This document shows positions 57,151-64,000 of a stretch of DNA of 64,000 nucleotides, in pieces. The stretch comes from Cellulomonas humilata. GTDB taxonomy: Bacteria; Actinomycetota; Actinomycetes; Actinomycetales; Cellulomonadaceae. Both the position numbers and the translations under genes were made by a program. The stretch is taken from contig NZ_JAUSVB010000004.1 in NCBI RefSeq assembly GCF_030814415.1, positions 372,001 through 436,000 on the forward strand, read 5' to 3'. Positions within the stretch are counted from its first letter, which is position 1; each line of letters opens with the position of its first letter. The notes under the pieces were generated by a model that searched no databases, had not been told where the DNA came from, and worked only from the letters and a program-made list of their open reading frames with translations.

Positions 57151-57939
57151 GTGGACCTGACCCTGGAGCTGCCGCGCTCGGTGCTCCTCGCCCTCTGGCT
57201 GGCGGACGACAGCACCGACCGTTCGGTGCTGGTCGGTGCCGTGCAGTCCGACGACGAGCCGCACTCGGTGCAGCGCCGGCCGGCCGCGGACGAGCCACTG
57301 CGCGACGACGTGTCGGACGAGCCGCTGAGCACCCTGCTCGACGCGTGCGACGGGTCCCCCCGGGACGTCGCGACGGTCCTGCCCGTCCCGGGCGACCCGG
57401 GGGCGACACCCGCGTCGGTCAGCTCGGCCGCCACCGACGCCGGCGAGGCCGTCCTGGTGCGGACGCCGCAGGCGTGCCTCGTCGCGGTGCCCGTGGTGCA
57501 GCGGTTCGGGTCCGCGCTCGAGCCGGGGCACCTGGTGACCTGGGAGCTGTCGGACGTCCCCGACTGGCGGCACGCCGTGCACGCCCAGACCGGGACGCTG
57601 CAGGACGCCGAGCGGGAGCTGCGCCACGGGCTGCTCCAGGCGACCGAGGCGCTCGTGAAACTCGACGTGGCCCGGTGGCGGCCCGACGCGGCCGAGACCG
57701 TCGCCGCGCTGCGCGACCTCGAGCTGCCCGCGTGGCGCCTGCCGGACGGGCTCGACGGTCGGCGCGTGCGCGTGCTGGCCAGCGCCGCCCGCCTGCGGGC
57801 CATCGTCGCGCTGGCCACCCAGGACGACGGCGCGGCGGTCAACCTGTGGCAGGCCGACCAGCGGTCCACCGCGCTGCGCGAGGTCGACCGGATGGCCCGC
57901 CGCGCGATGGCCGCGGCGGCGTCGCGACTGACCGCCTGA
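57151..57939 (+). CDS. Hypothetical protein, actinobacterial
   Basis: A 262-residue soluble acidic protein that I do not recognise. It opens DLTLELPRSVLLALWL, has a mid-region with few structural signals, and ends in a helical section (ALREVDRMARRAMAAAA). No membrane helix, signal peptide or known motif is visible. Codon use and base composition match the neighbours, so it is native. The GTG start is leaderless, with TACCGT at 57139-57144 six bases upstream. It converges on glgA two bases apart. Confidence 0.65.
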   Translation: MDLTLELPRSVLLALWLADDSTDRSVLVGAVQSDDEPHSVQRRPAADEPLRDDVSDEPLSTLLDACDGSPRDVATVLPVPGDPGATPASVSSAATDAGEAVLVRTPQACLVAVPVVQRFGSALEPGHLVTWELSDVPDWRHAVHAQTGTLQDAERELRHGLLQATEALVKLDVARWRPDAAETVAALRDLELPAWRLPDGLDGRRVRVLASAARLRAIVALATQDDGAAVNLWQADQRSTALREVDRMARRAMAAAASRLTA

Positions 57940-57941
57940 CG

Positions 57942-59168
57942 TCAGGCCAGCGCGGCCCGGTACACCTCGATCGTCCGCTCGGCGATCGCCTCCCACGTGA
58001 AGTGGTCCTCGACCCGCCGACGGGACGCCAGACCCCACTGCGCGGTCCGGGCGGTGTTCCCGACGACGTCGGTGAGCGCGTCGGCCAGGTCGCGCACGAA
58101 CCCCTCGGGGTCCACCGGGGTGCCGGTGCCGTCCTGCAGCTGGTCGATGGGGACGAGCCGACCGGTGACGCCGTCGTCGATGACCTCCGGGATGCCGCCG
58201 GTGGCGGTCCCCACGACGGGCAGCCCGACCGCCATGGCCTCGAGGTTGACGATGCCCAGCGGCTCGTAGACCGACGGGCACGCGAAGACCGTGCCGTGCA
58301 TGAGGACCGCGATGAGCTCGTCGCGCGGCAGCATCTGCTCGATCCAGACCACGCCGGACCGCTTGGTGCGCAGCTGCTCGACCAGCCCGGTGACCTCCGC
58401 CATGATCTGCGGCGTGTCCGGCGCCCCCGCGCAGAGCACCACCTGGACGTCGGGCGGCAGCAGCTCGACCGCGCGCAGGAAGTAGGGCAGACCCTTCTGC
58501 CGGGTGATGCGGCCGACGAACACGACGCTCGGGCGCGACGGGTCGATGCCGAGCCGGCGCACGGTGGCACCTGCGGCGGCCACGGCCTCGTCGCTGGTCG
58601 GACGCTGCCACTGGTCGAGGTCGATGCCGTTGTGCACCACCTTGACCAGCGCCGGGTCGACCTTCGGGTAGGCCCGCAGGATGTCCTCGCGCATCCCCCC
58701 GCTCACCGCGATGACCGCGGCCGCCCCCTCGTACGCGGTCTTCTCGGCCCAGCTGGACAGCGCGTAGCCGCCGCCCAGCTGCTCGGCCTTCCACGGGCGC
58801 AACGGCTCGAGGCTGTGGGCGCTGACCACGTGCGGGAGCCCGTGCAGCAGACCCGCCAGGTGGCCGCCCAGGTTCGCGTACCAGGTGTGCGAGTGCACGA
58901 GGTCGGACGCGATGCCGTCGGCACCGACCGCGCCGACCGCGTCGGCCATCTCGAGGTCGATCCCGAACGTCTGCAGCGCGGCGTTCGCCCCGGCGAGCTC
59001 GGTGGGCACCGAGTAGCCGTGCACTCCCGGGGTGTCGCGCGGTCCGTCGAAACAGTGCACCCGCACGTCGAGGGTGCGTTCGAGCACGCGGGTCAGCCCC
59101 GCGACGTGAACGCCCGCTCCGCCGTAGACGTGCGGCGGGTACTCCCTGGTCAGCAGGTCGACACGCAC
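57942..59168 (-). CDS. glgA: GT4-type glycogen synthase GlgA / maltose-1-phosphate synthase GlgM
   Basis: A 408-residue GT-B glycosyltransferase using ADP-glucose. It begins [20 protein letters not shown]; the acceptor-side [18 protein letters not shown] and [19 protein letters not shown] segments and the nucleotide-sugar region [20 protein letters not shown] are those of mycobacterial Rv1212c, now known as GlgM, which makes maltose-1-phosphate for the GlgE pathway. Which product it makes cannot be read from sequence alone. GTG 59168 is chosen over ATG 59177 because GAGGGG lies nine bases before it and the homologue starts there. It is divergent from glgC. Confidence 0.93.
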   Translation of the reverse strand: MRVDLLTREYPPHVYGGAGVHVAGLTRVLERTLDVRVHCFDGPRDTPGVHGYSVPTELAGANAALQTFGIDLEMADAVGAVGADGIASDLVHSHTWYANLGGHLAGLLHGLPHVVSAHSLEPLRPWKAEQLGGGYALSSWAEKTAYEGAAAVIAVSGGMREDILRAYPKVDPALVKVVHNGIDLDQWQRPTSDEAVAAAGATVRRLGIDPSRPSVVFVGRITRQKGLPYFLRAVELLPPDVQVVLCAGAPDTPQIMAEVTGLVEQLRTKRSGVVWIEQMLPRDELIAVLMHGTVFACPSVYEPLGIVNLEAMAVGLPVVGTATGGIPEVIDDGVTGRLVPIDQLQDGTGTPVDPEGFVRDLADALTDVVGNTARTAQWGLASRRRVEDHFTWEAIAERTIEVYRAALA

Positions 59169-59281
59169 TTCAACCATCCCCTCGCCGACCGGCACGGACG
59201 ACCGGTTCTCCCGCCGACACGCTAGCGCCTGAGCGGCTGCACGCCTCGCTGGGACCGCGTCGGGGGCCTAGGGTCGTGCCC

Positions 59282-60523
59282 ATGGCAGCGCCGCGCGTCC
59301 TCGCTATCGTCCTCGCAGGTGGGGAGGGCAAACGTCTGATGCCCCTCACCGCCGACCGTGCCAAGCCGGCGGTGCCCTTCGGGGGGCTGTACCGGCTGAT
59401 CGACTTCGCCCTGTCGAACGTCATCAACTCGCGGTACCTGCACGTCATCGTGCTGACCCAGTACAAGTCGCACAGCCTCGATCGGCACGTGTCCAAGACA
59501 TGGCGCATGTCGCCGCTCCTGGGCAACTACGTGGCGGCCGTCCCGGCGCAGCAGCGCGTGGGCAAGCACTGGTACCTGGGCAGCGCCGACGCCATCTACC
59601 AGTGCCTGAACATCATCGAGGACGAGCGCCCCGACATCGTGGTCGTGGTCGGCGCCGACCACGTGTACCGCATGGACTTCTCCCAGATGGTCGACGCGCA
59701 CATCGCCTCCGGTGCCGAGTTCACGGTCGCCGCGATCCGTCAGCCGATCGAGGAGGCCGACCAGTTCGGCGTCATCGAGGTCGACCCCACGGACCCCACC
59801 CGCATCAAGGCGTTCCTCGAGAAGCCGACCGACCCGGTGGGCCTGGCCGACTCCCCCGGCGAGATCCTCGCCTCGATGGGCAACTACGTGGCGAACGCGG
59901 ACGCCCTCGTCGCCGCCGTGACCGCCGACGCCGAGAACGTGGGCTCGCGCCACGACATGGGCGGCGACATCGCCCCGTACTTCGTGGAGCGCGGCACCGC
60001 GGGCGTCTACGACTTCCTGCGCAACGACGTGCCCGGCTCCACCCCGCGCGACCGCGACTACTGGCGCGACGTCGGGACGATCGACGCGTTCTACGAGGCG
60101 AACATCGACCTGATCTCCATCGAGCCGGTGTTCAACCTCTACAACGACGAGTGGCCGCTCTACAGCGGGTACACGAGCCTCGCCCCCGCCAAGTTCATCC
60201 ACGCCGGCGCCGGCAGGCTCGGCCACGCCGTGGACTCGGTCGTCTCGCCAGGCGTCCTGGTCTCCGGCGCGACGGTGTCCGGGTCCGTCCTCTCGCCGGG
60301 CGTCCGGCTGCACTCGTGGGCGCAGGTCACCGACTCGGTGCTCTTCGACGACGTGCACATCGGCCGGTACGCACAGGTCCACCGGGCGATCATCGACAAG
60401 AACGTCGTCGTCCCGGAACGCGTCCGGATCGGCCTCGACCACGACCACGACCGCGCCCGCGGGTTCACCGTCACGGAGTCCGGCATCACCGTCGTCCCGA
60501 AGGGGACCGTCATCGCGGAGTGA
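59282..60523 (+). CDS. glgC: Glucose-1-phosphate adenylyltransferase GlgC
   Basis: GlgC makes ADP-glucose from glucose-1-phosphate and ATP, the committed step of bacterial glycogen synthesis. The 413-residue protein has the nucleotidyltransferase motif [27 protein letters not shown] near 123, the substrate segment [19 protein letters not shown] near 162, and a C-terminal beta-helix that usually carries allosteric sites. It faces glgA/glgM across 113 bp, as in Mycobacterium. The ATG is leaderless, with TAGGGT at 59269-59274 seven bases upstream. Confidence 0.97.
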   Translation: MAAPRVLAIVLAGGEGKRLMPLTADRAKPAVPFGGLYRLIDFALSNVINSRYLHVIVLTQYKSHSLDRHVSKTWRMSPLLGNYVAAVPAQQRVGKHWYLGSADAIYQCLNIIEDERPDIVVVVGADHVYRMDFSQMVDAHIASGAEFTVAAIRQPIEEADQFGVIEVDPTDPTRIKAFLEKPTDPVGLADSPGEILASMGNYVANADALVAAVTADAENVGSRHDMGGDIAPYFVERGTAGVYDFLRNDVPGSTPRDRDYWRDVGTIDAFYEANIDLISIEPVFNLYNDEWPLYSGYTSLAPAKFIHAGAGRLGHAVDSVVSPGVLVSGATVSGSVLSPGVRLHSWAQVTDSVLFDDVHIGRYAQVHRAIIDKNVVVPERVRIGLDHDHDRARGFTVTESGITVVPKGTVIAE

Positions 60524-60568
60524 GCGGCCGTGACGCGCGTCTCGCGTGCGGCACTACCCTCACGTCCC

Positions 60569-61213
60569 GTGAGCACCTACGAGCCCCACCTCGTCGTCAT
60601 GGACGTCGACTCGACGTTCATCACCGGTGAGGTCGTCGAGCTGCTCGCGGCGCACGCCGGCTCCGAGGTGCTCGTCACCGAGATCACGGAACGGGCGATG
60701 CGCGGCGAGATCGACTTCGCGGCGTCCTTGCACGAGCGCGTCGCGACGCTCGCCGGCCTGCCCGAGTCGGTGCTCGCCGAGGTGCTGGCTGCCGTGGAGC
60801 CGTCGCCGGGAGCCCGGGAGCTGATCGACGAGCTGGACGCCCGAGGATGGCCCGTCGGGCTGGTCTCCGGCGGGTTCATCGAGATCGTCCGCCCCTTGGC
60901 CGCGTCCTTCGGCATCACCCTGACCCGCGCGAACGCGCTCGAGGTCGTCGACGGCCACCTCACCGGCAAGGTCAGCGGCCCGGTGATCGACCGGGCCGCC
61001 AAGGCCGCGGTCCTGCGCGAGTACGCCGAGTCGGTCGGGATCCCGATGGAGCGCACGATCGCCATCGGGGACGGCGCCAACGACATCGACATGGTCGTGG
61101 CGGCCGGGTTCGGGATCGCCTTCAACGCCAAGCCGCTGCTGTGCGAGGCCGCGGACGCCGTCGTGCGCGACCGGCTCGACGGCGTCCTCGAGCTGCCGGT
61201 CTTCTTGCCGTGA
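60569..61213 (+). CDS. serB: Phosphoserine phosphatase SerB (short form)
   Basis: SerB dephosphorylates O-phosphoserine in the last step of serine biosynthesis. The 214-residue HAD protein has motif I DVDST (Asp12, Asp14), motif II VSGGF near 100 and motif III AIGDGANDIDM near 165. It lacks the N-terminal ACT domains of mycobacterial SerB2, so allosteric serine control is not expected. GTG 60569 is leaderless, with TACCCT at 60555-60560 eight bases upstream. It overlaps the DUF4037-like gene by four bases. Confidence 0.93.
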   Translation: MSTYEPHLVVMDVDSTFITGEVVELLAAHAGSEVLVTEITERAMRGEIDFAASLHERVATLAGLPESVLAEVLAAVEPSPGARELIDELDARGWPVGLVSGGFIEIVRPLAASFGITLTRANALEVVDGHLTGKVSGPVIDRAAKAAVLREYAESVGIPMERTIAIGDGANDIDMVVAAGFGIAFNAKPLLCEAADAVVRDRLDGVLELPVFLP

Positions 61214-62295
61214 CCGCGTTCGTGCCCGGCCTCGAGCTGGCGCGGACGCTCTACGACGAGGTCCGCCCGGTCCTGGCGGAGCGCGGGCTCGCGCACACCG
61301 CCGCGCTGGTCGGTCCCGGCTCGGACGTGCTGGGTCTCGACGACGCGACGTCGACCGACCACGACTGGGGACCGCGGCTGCAGGTGCTGCTGTCCCCCGC
61401 GGACCACGAGGCCCATGCCGCCGACCTCCACGACGAGCTGCGCCACCGGCTGCCCACCGAGCTCAGCGGCTGGACCACCCGGGCCGCTGCCCTGGCGCCG
61501 GACGGTACCCGCGGTCTCGGTGACGCTGCCGGCACCGGTCCCGTGGAGCACCGGGTCCAGATCCTCACGCTCGACGTGCTGCTCGGCCGGCTCCTCGGCC
61601 CGGTGGACCCGCGCGGCCCGATGACAGCGGCCGACTGGCTCGTCGTCCCGCAGCAGCGCCTGCTGTCCCTCACCGCCGGCGCCGTCTTCCACGACGACCT
61701 CGGCCTCGCGGCGGTGCGGGAGCGGCTGCGCTACTACCCGCACGACGTCTGGCTGTACCAGCAGGCCGCGGCATGGACGGCGATCGGTCAGGACGAGCAC
61801 CTGGCGCCGCGGGCGGGGACGGCCGGCGACGACCTCGGGTCCCGACTCGTCACCGCGCGCGTGTGCCGCACCGCCGTGCAGCTCGCGTTCCTGCAGGAGC
61901 GCCGTTACGCGCCCTACGACAAGTGGCTCGGGACCGCTCTGGCCCGGCTCGGGTCGACCGCCCCTCTCCGGTCCGCACTGGCTGCCACGCTCGCCGCGCC
62001 GGAGTGGGCGGAGCGGCAGCGCAGGCTCGGAGACGCGCTCGTCGAGCTGGTCCGCCGGCACAACGCCCTCGCGCTGACCTCGCCGGTGCCCGAGAGCACC
62101 GCCGCGTTCCACGGCCGCCCGTTCGAGGTGATCGACGGTGCGGCGATCGCCCGTCGGCTCACGGAGACCGTCACCGACCCGGAGGTCCGCGGCCTCGTCG
62201 AGCGACCGCTCGTCGGCGGGATCGACCTGGTCACGGCCAGCACCGACCTCGCGGGCGACGTCGACCGGACCGAGGCCCTGCGCCGCCTCTACTGA
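61210..62295 (+). CDS. DUF4037-like nucleotidyltransferase-fold protein
   Basis: A 361-residue protein with a nucleotidyltransferase-like N-terminus: LVGPGSDVLGLDDATSTDHDWG resembles the GS-x(n)-DxD active site of minimal nucleotidyltransferases. The rest is helical, with the YAPYDKWLGTAL segment typical of DUF4037. Activity is unproven. GTG 61210 overlaps serB by four bases, so it is translationally coupled. It converges with the sixA-like gene one base apart. Confidence 0.8.
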   Translation: MTAFVPGLELARTLYDEVRPVLAERGLAHTAALVGPGSDVLGLDDATSTDHDWGPRLQVLLSPADHEAHAADLHDELRHRLPTELSGWTTRAAALAPDGTRGLGDAAGTGPVEHRVQILTLDVLLGRLLGPVDPRGPMTAADWLVVPQQRLLSLTAGAVFHDDLGLAAVRERLRYYPHDVWLYQQAAAWTAIGQDEHLAPRAGTAGDDLGSRLVTARVCRTAVQLAFLQERRYAPYDKWLGTALARLGSTAPLRSALAATLAAPEWAERQRRLGDALVELVRRHNALALTSPVPESTAAFHGRPFEVIDGAAIARRLTETVTDPEVRGLVERPLVGGIDLVTASTDLAGDVDRTEALRRLY

Positions 62296-62296
62296 C

Positions 62297-62815
62297 TCAG
62301 CCCGGGACCGCGAGCCGGCGCAGAGCGGCCGTCCCGGCGGCGAGCGCGTCCCAGGCGCCGACCTCCAGCAGCGACCAGCTGGCGGTCGGCACGCCGACCC
62401 GGACGCGCTCGACAGTCGCCGGGTCGGAGTCCGGTCCCGCCAGCAGGACGGCCGCCTGCGACATCGTCGGCTCGTGACCCACGACGAGCACCGTCCGCAC
62501 GTCCCCGGGGACTGCCCGCACCACCTCGACCAGGGTGCTCGACCCCGCGTAGTACAGGTCGTCGAGGTACTGGACGTCGGGGTCGGCCCCGAGCGACGAG
62601 CGGACGAGCTCCCACGTCTGCCGGGTCCGCACGCTGCTCGAGCAGAGCACGAGGTCGGGCACGAGGTCGTCGGCCGCGACGGCCTTGCCCACCTTGGCGG
62701 ACTGCTTGCGGCCGACGAGCGACAGCGGGCGCTGGATGTCGGGGATCGACTCCGGGTGCTCGGCCTTGGCATGGCGCAGGAGGAGGAGTCGCCGGGGGCC
62801 GGTCTCGGACGTCAC
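62297..62815 (-). CDS. SixA-like histidine phosphatase
   Basis: A 172-residue phosphohistidine phosphatase of the SixA group. It has the RHG-like LLLRHAKAE motif near residue 12, arginine and histidine ligands in SSVRTRQTWE and VVGHEPTMSQ. It can remove phosphate from histidine kinases' phosphotransfer domains; target unknown here. It lies 46 bp downstream of fabI in the same direction. Confidence 0.9.
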   Translation of the reverse strand: MTSETGPRRLLLLRHAKAEHPESIPDIQRPLSLVGRKQSAKVGKAVAADDLVPDLVLCSSSVRTRQTWELVRSSLGADPDVQYLDDLYYAGSSTLVEVVRAVPGDVRTVLVVGHEPTMSQAAVLLAGPDSDPATVERVRVGVPTASWSLLEVGAWDALAAGTAALRRLAVPG

Positions 62816-62861
62816 CGGCTCAGCGTCCCACTACCCGAAGCTCCGTGCCCGGGTGAGAACC

Positions 62862-63632
62862 TCACAGACCCATCGCGTGGTAGCCACCGTCGACGTGCAC
62901 GATCTCGCCGGTGGTCGCCGGGAACCAGTCGGACAGCAGGGCCGCGACCGCGCGGGCCGTCGGCTCCGGGTCGAGCGCGTCCCAGCCGAGCGGGGCACGC
63001 TCGGGCCAGCCGCCCTCCATGGCCTCGAAGCCGGGGATCGACTTGGCGGCCGTGGTGCGGATCGGGCCGGCGGAGACCAGGTTCACGCGGATGCCGTGCG
63101 GGCCGAGGTCGCGGGCCAGGTAGCGCGACGTCGACTCGAAGGCGGCCTTGGCGACACCCATCCAGTCGTAGACGGGCCACGCGTAGCGCGCGTCGAACGT
63201 GAGGCCGACGATCGCGCCGCCCGAGCTGAGCAGCGGCTGCGTGGCGACCGCGAGCGACTTCAGCGAGTACGCACTGACCTCCAGCGCGGTCGCGACGTCG
63301 CCCCACTCCCCCGCCAAGAAGTTACCGCCCATGACGGACTGCGGTGCGAAGCCGATGGAGTGCACGACGCCGTCGAGCGAGTCGAAGCCCGCCTCGCGCA
63401 CCCGGTCCGCGAGCGCCGCGAGGTCGTCGGCGTCGGTGACGTCGAGCTGCAGGACCGTCGCCTCCTTCGGGAGGCGACGCGAGATCGCCTGCGTCAGCCG
63501 GAACTGCCGGCCGAACGAGGTGAGGAGCACCTCGGCGCCCTCCTGCTGTGCCAGCCGCGCCACGTGGAAGGCGATCGAGCCGTCCGTGAGGACACCGGTG
63601 ACCAGGAGCTTCTTGCCGTCGAGCAGACCCAT
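62862..63632 (-). CDS. fabI: Enoyl-[acyl-carrier-protein] reductase FabI/InhA
   Basis: FabI (InhA in mycobacteria) reduces trans-2-enoyl-ACP with NADH in fatty-acid synthesis II. The 256-residue SDR protein begins GLLDGKKLLVTGVLTDGSIA, has the active-site tyrosine and lysine in YDWMGVAKAAFES (Y-x6-K) and the C-terminal IVHVDGGYHAMGL. It is 38 bp after fabG, the mabA-inhA order of actinobacteria, though no hemZ follows. Confidence 0.95.
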   Translation of the reverse strand: MGLLDGKKLLVTGVLTDGSIAFHVARLAQQEGAEVLLTSFGRQFRLTQAISRRLPKEATVLQLDVTDADDLAALADRVREAGFDSLDGVVHSIGFAPQSVMGGNFLAGEWGDVATALEVSAYSLKSLAVATQPLLSSGGAIVGLTFDARYAWPVYDWMGVAKAAFESTSRYLARDLGPHGIRVNLVSAGPIRTTAAKSIPGFEAMEGGWPERAPLGWDALDPEPTARAVAALLSDWFPATTGEIVHVDGGYHAMGL

Positions 63633-63670
63633 GAGTGTTCCGTTCTGTGTGTCGCCGTACGAAGAGAGTG

Positions 63671-64000
<330 letters not shown>

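Overview
The window is a very GC-rich bacterial chromosome segment from an actinomycete. The evidence is the Pup-proteasome genes (arc and the start of dop), the mycothiol enzyme MshC, an actinobacterial LexA box, a maltose-1-phosphate-type glycogen locus and pervasive leaderless genes. Gene content, including an intracellular GH10 xylanase, and the strongly Asp/Ala/Arg-biased proteins would suit a Cellulomonas-like member of the Micrococcales. That genus assignment is inference. I see no insertion sequence, prophage, CRISPR array or rRNA. One tRNA (Leu-GAG) is present. Coding density is very high and no gene-free stretch exceeds about 240 bases.

Layout. 1-10.4 kb is a housekeeping block whose gene set resembles the proteasome/mycothiol region of Mycobacterium: dop (cut by the window edge), arc, trmI, an M50 protease, a RecB-like Fe-S nuclease, a HAD phosphatase, a PAC2 protein, mshC, a CorA transporter and uppP. 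10.5-25 kb holds an aldo/keto reductase, two small actinobacterial proteins, a folE-oxidoreductase pair facing a Cys-rich regulator, two peptidases, an epimerase, the ald/Lrp divergent pair, a kinase-like protein, a membrane-anchored metalloprotease, a hydrolase and dinB. 25-34.5 kb is a more accessory stretch with hipBA, hydrolases, a ChaB-like protein, a hexapeptide-repeat protein, a DUF1269-like protein, an AraC regulator, an epoxide hydrolase, a reductase, an SDR enzyme, a PEP-mutase-family enzyme and an ArsR-type regulator.

34.6-42.4 kb carries tRNA-Leu, an AI-2E-family transporter and the SOS mutasome operon imuA'-imuB-dnaE2 behind a textbook promoter and LexA box. 42.5-50 kb has a small membrane protein, a YbhB-like protein, a tRNA-editing-like protein, a Fic protein, a BAAT-type hydrolase, a SpoU methyltransferase, the xylanase and an MFS transporter. 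50-57 kb contains a TetR-controlled heterodimeric ABC exporter, an SPFH/NfeD membrane pair and a single ABC ATPase. 57-64 kb holds a hypothetical gene, glgA/glgM facing glgC, serB, a DUF4037-like gene, a sixA-like phosphatase, fabI and the end of fabG.

Working together: Arc and Dop serve pupylation-linked proteolysis; imuA'-imuB-dnaE2 should be induced together by DNA damage; GlgC feeds ADP-glucose to GlgA/GlgM; FabG and FabI act in successive steps of fatty-acid elongation; TetR controls its own exporter; HipB probably represses hipBA through three evenly spaced sites. About 22 genes show an extended -10 of the TANNNT type ending 6-8 bases before their start codon, so leaderless transcription is the dominant initiation style visible here. 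No single wholly novel system is evident. The strongest leads are the 27-bp-phased hip operators, the hydrolase lacking a normal start codon, the hairpin abutting a ribosome site, and the Cys-rich regulator facing folE.
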